8,249 nt of DNA from an uncultured Fretibacterium sp. GTDB taxonomy: Bacteria > Synergistota > Synergistia > Synergistales > Aminobacteriaceae. The stretch is taken from contig NZ_CALIAA010000133.1 in assembly GCF_938040765.1 (NCBI RefSeq), positions 1-8,249 on the forward strand, in the 5' to 3' direction. The notes beneath the pieces were generated by a model, which saw nothing but the letters and a program-made list of their open reading frames with translations, was not told the origin of the DNA and did not search any database. Each line of letters starts with the position of its first letter. Within the stretch, counting starts at the first letter, position 1. Both the position numbers and the translations under genes were made by a program. Positions 1-5,074 of the stretch are shown here, piece after piece.

Positions 1-44
1 GCATTCAACAAGGCGGCTGTAAAGGACGATACGCCGGCAAACGC

Positions 45-407
45 TTACCTCGGAGGCAAAACCTCCAGCCAATAGCCGTCCGGGTCCTTGATGAAGTAGA
101 TGCCCATCTTCTCGTTCTCGTAGCACACCCATCCCCGCTCCCGGTGGAAGGCCCGCATCGCCTCGAAGTCATCGGTCTCAAAGGCCAGATGGAACTCCTG
201 CTCCCCCAGATCATAGGGTTGGGTCCGTTCCCTTATCCAGGTGAGCTCCAACGTGAAATCGGTCTTGCCGTCCCCGAGATAGACGATGACGAACGATTCG
301 TCCGTGATCCGGCGTACCTCCCGGAGGTCCAGGGCTTCCTCGTAAAAGGCCATGCTTCTCTCGAGGTCCAGGACGTTGAAATTGAAATGGCAGAAATGCG
401 CTTTCAT
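45..407 (-). CDS. Glyoxalase/VOC superfamily metalloenzyme (glyoxalase I-like)
   Basis: 120-aa single-domain protein of the vicinal oxygen chelate fold, most like lactoylglutathione lyase (glyoxalase I). Compared from memory with E. coli GloA, all four metal ligands are present: His7 in the first strand (CHFNFNVLDL), Glu54 (TLELTW), His73 (EFHLAF) and Glu115 (DPDGYWLEV). A full ligand set argues for an active metalloenzyme. The N-terminal ERSMAFYEEAL and C-terminal DPDGYWLE signatures are typical of the family. The start was chosen because GGGAGG lies 7 nt upstream of the ATG at 407; the open frame runs further upstream but has no family similarity there. It is the last visible gene of a minus-strand group, 82 bp after aspS. 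The substrate is not shown: many VOC proteins in anaerobes without glutathione act on other thiol adducts or unrelated compounds, and methylmalonyl-CoA epimerase-like activity cannot be excluded. Confidence 0.88.
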   Translation of the reverse strand: MKAHFCHFNFNVLDLERSMAFYEEALDLREVRRITDESFVIVYLGDGKTDFTLELTWIRERTQPYDLGEQEFHLAFETDDFEAMRAFHRERGWVCYENEKMGIYFIKDPDGYWLEVLPPR

Positions 408-442
408 GGCGACACCTCCCAGAATCGGTCGAAAACGGAAGA

Positions 443-476
443 GCGGGGAGGCCCGAACCCGACGCGAGCTCCCCGC
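443..476 (-). terminator. Hairpin between aspS and the VOC gene (weak terminator or processing hairpin)
   Basis: An 8-bp perfect stem (GCGGGGAG at 443-450 with CTCCCCGC at 469-476) encloses an 18-nt loop just after the aspS stop. On the minus strand it is followed by CTCTTCCGTTTTCG, so the only U-rich stretch is short and about 8 nt from the stem. It may attenuate rather than end transcription into the VOC gene. Confidence 0.35.
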
Positions 477-489
477 AACGGCCCATCGC

Positions 490-2325
490 TTAAATGTCCT
501 CCTCGAGGGGAACCGTCCGAATGCGCAGTTCCTCCAGCCTCGCCTCCTCGACGACGTCCGGCGCCTTGGACAGCAGGCACTGGGCCTTCTGGGTCTTCGG
601 GAAGGGCATGACCTCCCGGATGGACTGGCCGCCGCAGAGGAGCGTCGCGAGCCGGTCCACACCCAGGGCGATCCCCCCATGGGGCGGAGTGCCGTAGGAC
701 AAAGCCTCGAGGAAGAAGCCGAAACGCCGCTTCGCCTCCTCCGGAGCTATGCCGAGGCACTGAAAGGCCCGGGCCTGCACCTGAGGATCGTGGATTCGGA
801 TGGAACCGCCACCCACCTCGTTGCCGTTGAGCACGCAGTCGTAGGCTCGGGCCAAGGCGCGCGCCGGGTCCGTCTCCATGAGGTCCAGCTCCTCCAGAAC
901 CGGGGAGGTGAAGGGGTGGTGCATGGCCGTCCAGCGCTTTTCCTCCTCGCTCCACTCGAAGAGCGGGAAGCGGGTCACCCACAGGAACCTCCATGCCTTT
1001 TCGTCGAGGAAACCCCTTGCCCTGCCCAGATCCAGGCGCAGCACCCCCAGAATCGTACAGGCCTTGGCCCGATCGGCATCGGCCACGAGAAACAGGGCGT
1101 CTCCATCGTTCAGCCCGGCGAGCTCCTTCAGACGGTCCTGCTCCGGCCCGGACAGGAACTTGACCAACGGCCCCTTCAGCGCGCCGTCCTTGAGCTGGAA
1201 GGCCGCGAGTCCGGAGGCCCCGAATTTTTTGGCCTTATCCTCCAGGTCGGAGAGCTCCCTGCGCGAAAGGGCCGCCCCTCCGGGAAGCGCGAGGCCGCGC
1301 ACGACGCCCCCCTTCGCGAGCAAGCTCCTGAAGGGCTCGAATGAGGACTCGGCGAAGACGGAGGCCACGTCGCAGAGCTCCAGGGAGATGCGGAGGTCGG
1401 GCTTGTCGCTGCCGTAGCGGTCCATCGCGTCCCAATAAGGCATCCGCTCGAAGGGGGTGGGGACGTCGACGCCGAGGATCTCCTTGAAGAGCCCCTTCAT
1501 ATAGCCCTCGATGAGTTCCATGACGTCGTCCTCGACGATGTAGCTCATCTCGATGTCGACCTGGGTGAACTCCGGCTGGCGGTCGGCGCGCAGGTCCTCG
1601 TCCCGGAAACAGCGCGCGATCTGGTAGTACCTGTCGCACCCGCTGACCATGAGAATCTGCTTGAAGAGCTGCGGGGATTGAGGAAGCGCGTAGAAGGTCC
1701 CGGGATTGACCCGGCTCGGGACCAGGTAATCGCGTGCTCCCTCGGGCGTCGCCTTCGTGAGTATCGGGGTCTCGACCTCCATGAAGCCCCGCCCGTCCAG
1801 GTAGGCGCGGGTGAAGGCGTTCATGCGGCTGCGGATGCGCAGATTGCGCTGCATCCTCTCCCGGCGCAGGTCCAGGTAGCGATAGGACAGGCGCAGGTTC
1901 TCATCCACCTTATCGGTCCCCTCCCCCACCTCGAAGGGCAGCGGCGCGGCGGAGGAGAGCAGCAGAAAGTCCTCGGCCACGATCTCCACGGAGCCGGTCT
2001 TCAGAGCGGGGTTCTCCGTCCCCTCGGGGCGGACGCGGAGCGTGCCCCTGACGGCGATGCAGTACTCGTTCCGAAGCTCCCCGGCCCGCTCGTGGACCTC
2101 CCCGGCCTCGGGGCCAAATACGACCTGGACGGACCCGGTGTAGTCCCACAGCTCGATGAAGATGATGCCCCCAAGGTCGCGGCGGCGGCGAACCCATCCG
2201 TTGGCCCGAACCGCACTCCCCGCCTCGGCCGTCCCGAAGTCCCCGCAGAGCGACGAACGCTGCCAGGATTTATCGAAAAAGTCCGTCCGGCCTTCCCCCT
2301 GTTTTTTTTCGCTGAAACAACCCAT
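490..2325 (-). CDS. aspS: Aspartyl-tRNA synthetase, bacterial type
   Basis: 611-aa class II aminoacyl-tRNA synthetase that attaches aspartate to tRNA-Asp in the cytoplasm. Domains in order: a ~21-residue N-terminal extension relative to E. coli AspRS; an OB-fold anticodon-binding domain (about 36-120, GWVRRRRDLGG); the catalytic core with motif 1 (around 181-195, FMEVETPILTKATPEGA), motif 2 (FRDEDLRADRQPEFTQVD, 240-257), the bacterial GAD insertion (about 290-420) and motif 3 (GIALGVDRLA, 551-560). Length is slightly above the usual ~590 aa. The start is the ATG at 2325, with GGAGG 10 nt upstream; the frame is open 22 codons further but has no better signal. Residue Leu51 lies in RDLGG, where E. 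coli (discriminating) has Leu30 and the non-discriminating P. aeruginosa enzyme has His31, so by this residue the enzyme looks specific for tRNA-Asp (inference). It lies 52 bp downstream of the HypE-like gene and probably shares its transcript. Confidence 0.97.
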   Translation of the reverse strand: MGCFSEKKQGEGRTDFFDKSWQRSSLCGDFGTAEAGSAVRANGWVRRRRDLGGIIFIELWDYTGSVQVVFGPEAGEVHERAGELRNEYCIAVRGTLRVRPEGTENPALKTGSVEIVAEDFLLLSSAAPLPFEVGEGTDKVDENLRLSYRYLDLRRERMQRNLRIRSRMNAFTRAYLDGRGFMEVETPILTKATPEGARDYLVPSRVNPGTFYALPQSPQLFKQILMVSGCDRYYQIARCFRDEDLRADRQPEFTQVDIEMSYIVEDDVMELIEGYMKGLFKEILGVDVPTPFERMPYWDAMDRYGSDKPDLRISLELCDVASVFAESSFEPFRSLLAKGGVVRGLALPGGAALSRRELSDLEDKAKKFGASGLAAFQLKDGALKGPLVKFLSGPEQDRLKELAGLNDGDALFLVADADRAKACTILGVLRLDLGRARGFLDEKAWRFLWVTRFPLFEWSEEEKRWTAMHHPFTSPVLEELDLMETDPARALARAYDCVLNGNEVGGGSIRIHDPQVQARAFQCLGIAPEEAKRRFGFFLEALSYGTPPHGGIALGVDRLATLLCGGQSIREVMPFPKTQKAQCLLSKAPDVVEEARLEELRIRTVPLEEDI

Positions 2326-2377
2326 CCTTAAGATGCCTCCGTCCTGCCAATATACCCGAAACCGATCGGCTGCACCA

Positions 2378-3361
2378 TTATACCCGCTCACGGGCCAATA
2401 TTCCCCAGAGCTCCTCGTGCATATCCGTTCGGCAGGTCCCCCGCGGCTCCATGAAACGTCCTATAATACTTGAAGCGATACCTTCCTCCCCAAGACGCGC
2501 CCGGGCCTTCTCCGCCTCATCGGGCGGTACGACCGCAACCAGCATCCCCGAGGAGATCAGGTGCAGGGGATCGAAGCCAAGCGCCTTCGCCGCGCGGCGC
2601 GTCAGCGGCGAGACGGGAATGGCGTCCATATCGAGCGCGATGCCGAGCCCGCAGGCGTTCCGTATCTCCAGAAGCCCTCCCTCCAGGCCTCCCTCCGTGG
2701 GGTCGTGCATGTAACGCGCATGGTCCCGAAGCAGTCGGGCCTCGCGGACGACCGACAGATCGCCCTGCCAGGAACGCACTTCGTCCAGCTCCGACGCATT
2801 GAGGCACGACAACAGGTCGGGCCGGTCGTGGGCCAGGATGGACATACCCTCCAGGCCGGCATGGCCGGTCACCAGCAGGAGATCGCCCTTCTCGATCCGG
2901 TCCGCGCTCAGGAGCCGGCGCGACGGTCCCAGCATCGTCCCTACGATGACCGGCCTGTCGTAGCGGTCCGTCAGCTCCGTGTGCCCGCCGACGACCGCGG
3001 TGCCCAGCTCGGAGCAGGTCTCGTGAACCTCGCTCATGATCCGCTCGATCATGGGCACCCCATCGTCGGACGGGATGATCAGGGTGACGACCAGCCAGGC
3101 GGGATCCGCGCCCTTGCAGGCGACATCGTTGGCGTTGATGTGGACCAGAAGCCGCCCCGCCCCGGCGGTCGCCCCCACCACGGGGTCGGAGGCCGCCACG
3201 AGGTAAGGGGTGTCCGGCCATTGAATCACCGCCGCATCCTCCCCGAGTCCGGCCCCGACCGCGACGTCGGTCCGTTCCGCCCCGGAGTAGCGGAGCACCC
3301 CCTGCAGGAGCAGGTCGGGAGGCAATTTACCCAATATTTTCTTCTCGTCTTTCCTCTGCAT
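2378..3361 (-). CDS. HypE/AIR-synthase-related ATP-binding protein (PurM superfamily)
   Basis: 327-aa protein of the PurM/HypE/SelD/ThiL fold, whose members phosphorylate or dehydrate small substrates using ATP. Visible family marks: GLGEDAAVI (38-46), the N-domain segment with the ATP/metal-binding Asp; the HINANDVACKGADP helix (74-87); VVGGHTELTD (123-132); and, in the C-domain, MHDPTEGGLEGGLLEI (218-233), close to the HypE signature but with DPTEGG in place of DATRGG. It lacks the C-terminal PRxC tail whose Cys carries the thiocarboxamide in true HypE; this protein ends ELWGILARERV. It also lacks the N-terminal Cys/Sec loop of SelD. No hyp or hydrogenase genes are adjacent. I therefore call it a HypE-like paralogue of unknown substrate. 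The ATG at 3361 has GGAGGA 7 nt upstream. It heads the group with aspS and the VOC gene. Alternatives: a divergent thiamine-phosphate kinase-like or AIR synthase-like enzyme. Confidence 0.85.
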   Translation of the reverse strand: MQRKDEKKILGKLPPDLLLQGVLRYSGAERTDVAVGAGLGEDAAVIQWPDTPYLVAASDPVVGATAGAGRLLVHINANDVACKGADPAWLVVTLIIPSDDGVPMIERIMSEVHETCSELGTAVVGGHTELTDRYDRPVIVGTMLGPSRRLLSADRIEKGDLLLVTGHAGLEGMSILAHDRPDLLSCLNASELDEVRSWQGDLSVVREARLLRDHARYMHDPTEGGLEGGLLEIRNACGLGIALDMDAIPVSPLTRRAAKALGFDPLHLISSGMLVAVVPPDEAEKARARLGEEGIASSIIGRFMEPRGTCRTDMHEELWGILARERV

Positions 3362-3419
3362 GAAGATCTCCTCCTTCATTCTCATGCAGAACGCATCGCA
3401 GAACGTCCGGTGCAGAATG
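3350..3419 (-). promoter_or_regulatory. Ribosome binding site and triple GCAGAAYG repeat upstream of the HypE-like gene
   Basis: On the minus strand GGAGGAGATCTTC precedes the ATG at 3361 and fixes that start. Just upstream, read on the plus strand, are three copies of an 8-mer: GCAGAACG at 3386-3393, GCAGAACG at 3398-3405 and GCAGAATG at 3412-3419, with 12- and 14-bp periods. They sit 25-58 bp upstream of the start codon, where an operator or leader RNA element could act. I see no convincing -35/-10 pair here. The regulatory role is inference. Confidence 0.35.
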
Positions 3420-3458
3420 AAAAACACGAGGAAACGGCGATTGAATCGACGTTTCCAG

Positions 3459-3508
3459 AAAAAACGCTTGGAACGCCCAGGACCGCGGTCTTTGGCCGCG
3501 GTCCTGGG
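3459..3508 (-). terminator. Strong hairpin downstream of oadB, probable terminator
   Basis: A perfect 13-bp GC-rich stem (3476-3488 with 3496-3508, arms CCCAGGACCGCGG and CCGCGGTCCTGGG) with a 7-nt loop lies 31 nt past the oadB stop. On the minus strand it is followed by 11 nt and then T6 (3459-3464). The U-tract is farther from the stem than in a standard intrinsic terminator, so efficiency is uncertain. It nevertheless most likely separates oadB from the HypE-like/aspS unit. Confidence 0.6.
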
Positions 3509-3538
3509 AGGACGTCATGCCCCTGCCGTCGGGAGGGG

Positions 3539-4720
3539 TCAGGACAGAAGCGTCAGCATGACCCCCGCCGCGACGGCCGTGCCGATGACCCCGGCGACGT
3601 TGGGGCCCATAGCGTGCATCAGGAGGTAATTGCCCGGGTTCTCGGACTGAGCGACACGCTGGACCACACGGGCCGCCATCGGCACGGCGGACACCCCCGC
3701 CGAGCCGATCATCGGGTTGACGCGGCCATTCGTGAGCACCTTCATGATCTGGCCGAAGATCACGCCGCCGACGGTGCTGAAGATGAACGCCAGGAGCCCC
3801 AGGAGGATGATGACCAGCGTGCGCGGCTGGAGAAAGTACTGGGCCTCCATCGTCGCCCCGACGGCAAGCCCGAGGAAGATCGTGGTGATGTTCAGAATCT
3901 CGTTCTGAGCCGCCAGGCTCAGACGGTCGGTGGCCCCGCACTCCCGCAACAGGTTGCCGAACATCAGCATGCCCACCAGGGGGACGGAGGCCGGAAGGAT
4001 CAGCCCCGTCACGATGGTGCAGATGATCGGGAAGAGGATCTTCTCACGTCTGCTGACGGGACGGAGCTGCCCCATGCGGATGGCCCTGTCCTTCTTCGTG
4101 GTCAGCAGCTTGATAATAGGAGGCTGGATGAGGGGCACCAGGGACATGTAGCTATAAGCGGCCACGGCGATGGCCCCGAGAATAGCCTGCTGCCCCAGTT
4201 TCATCGTCAGATAGATGCTCGTGGGGCCGTCGGCCCCGCCGATGATCGCGATGCTGGCCGCCTGCTTAATGTTGAAGCCAATGTCCAGGCCAAATTGAGC
4301 TGCAATGGGCCCCACCCAGTTGGCGCCGATGAAGGCGACGAAGACCCCGAACTGGGCGGCGGCACCAAGGAGGAAGGTCACGGGGTTGGCTAGGAGCGGC
4401 CCGAAGTCCGTCAGCGCCCCGATCCCCAGGAAGATGATGATGGGATAGATCTCGTGCTGGGCGCCGAAGTAGACGTAGCGCAGGAAGCCCACGGACCCCT
4501 CGGCATCGGACATGATCCCGGAGAGGGGCAGGTTAACCAGAAGACATCCGAACGCGATGGGCACCAGCAGCAGGGGCTCGAACCCCCTGCCGATGGCCAG
4601 GTAAAGAAGGACCAGGGCGACGAGCAACATGACCACGTTGCCGGTCCCCATGGACGAGAACAACACGGAAAAGCCCGAGTTGTTCACCAGGTCGCGTAAC
4701 GCCGTGACATACACTTCCAT
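3539..4720 (-). CDS. oadB: Sodium-translocating decarboxylase, beta subunit (OadB/MmdB/GcdB family)
   Basis: 393-aa, highly hydrophobic inner-membrane protein of the beta-subunit family of biotin-dependent Na+-pumping decarboxylases. The beta subunit removes the carboxyl from carboxybiotin and exports Na+. Key segments: FEPLLLVPIAFGCLLVNLP (48-66), GGADGPTSIYL (161-171) with the conserved Asp164, AAYSYMSLVPLIQPP (187-201), and NPMIGSAGVSAVPMAAR (335-351). From memory of K. pneumoniae OadB, its functionally important Asn373, Gly377, Ser382 and Arg389 correspond to Asn335, Gly339, Ser344 and Arg351, so the pump site looks intact. The ATG at 4720 matches the family N-terminus; GGGAGG is 12 nt upstream, a long spacing. 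No alpha (carboxyltransferase), biotin-carrier or gamma gene adjoins it, so the substrate (oxaloacetate, methylmalonyl-CoA or glutaconyl-CoA) cannot be decided and the symbol denotes family only. It is divergent from valS. Confidence 0.95.
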   Translation of the reverse strand: MEVYVTALRDLVNNSGFSVLFSSMGTGNVVMLLVALVLLYLAIGRGFEPLLLVPIAFGCLLVNLPLSGIMSDAEGSVGFLRYVYFGAQHEIYPIIIFLGIGALTDFGPLLANPVTFLLGAAAQFGVFVAFIGANWVGPIAAQFGLDIGFNIKQAASIAIIGGADGPTSIYLTMKLGQQAILGAIAVAAYSYMSLVPLIQPPIIKLLTTKKDRAIRMGQLRPVSRREKILFPIICTIVTGLILPASVPLVGMLMFGNLLRECGATDRLSLAAQNEILNITTIFLGLAVGATMEAQYFLQPRTLVIILLGLLAFIFSTVGGVIFGQIMKVLTNGRVNPMIGSAGVSAVPMAARVVQRVAQSENPGNYLLMHAMGPNVAGVIGTAVAAGVMLTLLS

Positions 4721-4743
4721 GACTGCGCTGTCCCTCCCAGATA

Positions 4744-4767
4744 TTCCCGCCGTCAGGCGGCGGGGAA
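4744..4767 (-). promoter_or_regulatory. Leader hairpin just upstream of the oadB ribosome binding site
   Basis: CCCGCCG (4746-4752) pairs with CGGCGGG (4758-4764) around a 5-nt loop; two A-U pairs extend the stem past a one-base bulge. On the minus strand the hairpin ends 5 nt before GGGAGG (4738-4733). The T5 run precedes rather than follows it, so it is not an intrinsic terminator of oadB-sense transcription. It may influence ribosome access, or stabilise the mRNA 5' region. Confidence 0.35.
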
Positions 4768-4852
4768 AAATTCCGTTTCCGGATAGCCCGCACTCTCGTC
4801 CGCCCTTGGGCAAGGCCACGACCGCTCGAGGACGAACAGAGCCGGACGGCCG

Positions 4853-4882
4853 CGGATCGGGCTCGGGCGGATCGGGCTCGGA
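4853..4882. repeat. Tandem 15-bp direct repeat in the oadB leader
   Basis: Two head-to-tail copies: CGGATCGGGCTCGGG (4853-4867) and CGGATCGGGCTCGGA (4868-4882), 14 of 15 identical. A near-complement, CGAGCCCCCGAT, lies at 4903-4914, so in the oadB transcript either copy could pair with the same upstream strand apart from a 2-nt bulge. Confidence 0.75.
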
Positions 4883-4927
4883 TTGTGTCTCGATTTCGGA
4901 CTCGAGCCCCCGATTCAAGCGTTCTTC

Positions 4928-4936
4928 ATTCTAGCA
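4928..4936 (-). promoter_or_regulatory. Candidate extended -10 promoter for oadB
   Basis: Read on the minus strand, TGCTAGAAT combines an extended TGn with a 5-of-6 match to TATAAT. No good -35 lies 16-18 nt upstream, as is common for extended -10 promoters. Initiation would fall near 4921, giving a leader of about 200 nt before the oadB ATG that contains the tandem repeat and both leader hairpins. Confidence 0.5.
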
Positions 4937-4994
4937 TACCGGGAAAAAGAACGGGCCTCCCTACCGGACTTTCCCCTGTTTCGCGGCTGTTCTG

Positions 4995-5003
4995 TGCTAA
5001 AAT
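4995..5003 (+). promoter_or_regulatory. Candidate extended -10 promoter for valS (upstream option)
   Basis: TGCTAAAAT is an extended -10 with 5 of 6 matches to TATAAT and no clear -35. It would give a valS leader of about 65 nt. It resembles the minus-strand TGCTAGAAT at 4936-4928, about 60 bp away. Confidence 0.4.
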
Positions 5004-5006
5004 GAT

Positions 5007-5035
5007 TTGATTTAAATGACTCTTTTGGATATAGG
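5007..5035 (+). promoter_or_regulatory. Candidate sigma-70-type promoter for valS (downstream option)
   Basis: TTGATT (5007-5012), a 17-bp spacer and TATAGG (5030-5035), each 4 of 6 to consensus. Initiation would be near 5042, a 33-nt leader. The valS ribosome binding site is modest (GGGGT at 5062-5066, 8 nt before the ATG). Confidence 0.45.
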
Positions 5036-5074
5036 CATGGCCTATCGAACTTTGCAGGGACGGGGTGTCTGATT

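Larger units (their letters stand above)
4721..5074. other. 354-bp divergent intergenic region between oadB and valS
   Basis: No convincing gene is seen. The minus-strand frame in front of oadB is open to about 4918, but its translation is low-complexity Pro/Glu/Asp/Arg-rich sequence with no ribosome binding site, so it is treated as untranslated leader. The region splits into a GC-rich half (4721-4915) with repeats and hairpins, belonging to the oadB leader, and an AT-richer half (about 4920-5040) with candidate promoters in both directions. The valS leader would be short, leaving no room for a T-box. Confidence 0.7.

Noticed and set aside
1..44. Possible gene end at the left edge
   Set aside because: Only 44 bases lie beyond the VOC stop. 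No recognisable protein or terminator can be supported from them.
352..1344. Long plus-strand open frame of 330 codons opposite aspS
   Set aside because: It is the complement of the well-supported aspS gene. The translation is Arg/Gly/Pro/Leu-rich with no family signature, as expected from GC-rich DNA.
2378..3361. selD (selenophosphate synthetase)
   Set aside because: It has the same fold, but the glycine-rich N-terminal loop with the Cys/Sec residue is missing and the motif pattern is closer to HypE/AIR-synthase-related proteins.
2561..4393. 610-codon plus-strand open frame across the HypE-like gene and oadB
   Set aside because: It spans two clear minus-strand genes and the strong hairpin between them. 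The His/Arg/Gly/Asp-rich translation is a shadow, not a protein family.
4721..4918. 66-residue N-terminal extension of oadB or an upstream small gene
   Set aside because: The frame is open but would start at TTG with no ribosome binding site, is low-complexity Pro/Glu/Arg-rich, and is encoded by the tandem repeat. Family N-termini align at the ATG at 4720.
5004..5074. T-box leader for valS
   Set aside because: The likely promoters leave only about 33-65 nt of leader, too short for a T-box, and no T-box consensus or terminator/antiterminator pair is seen.
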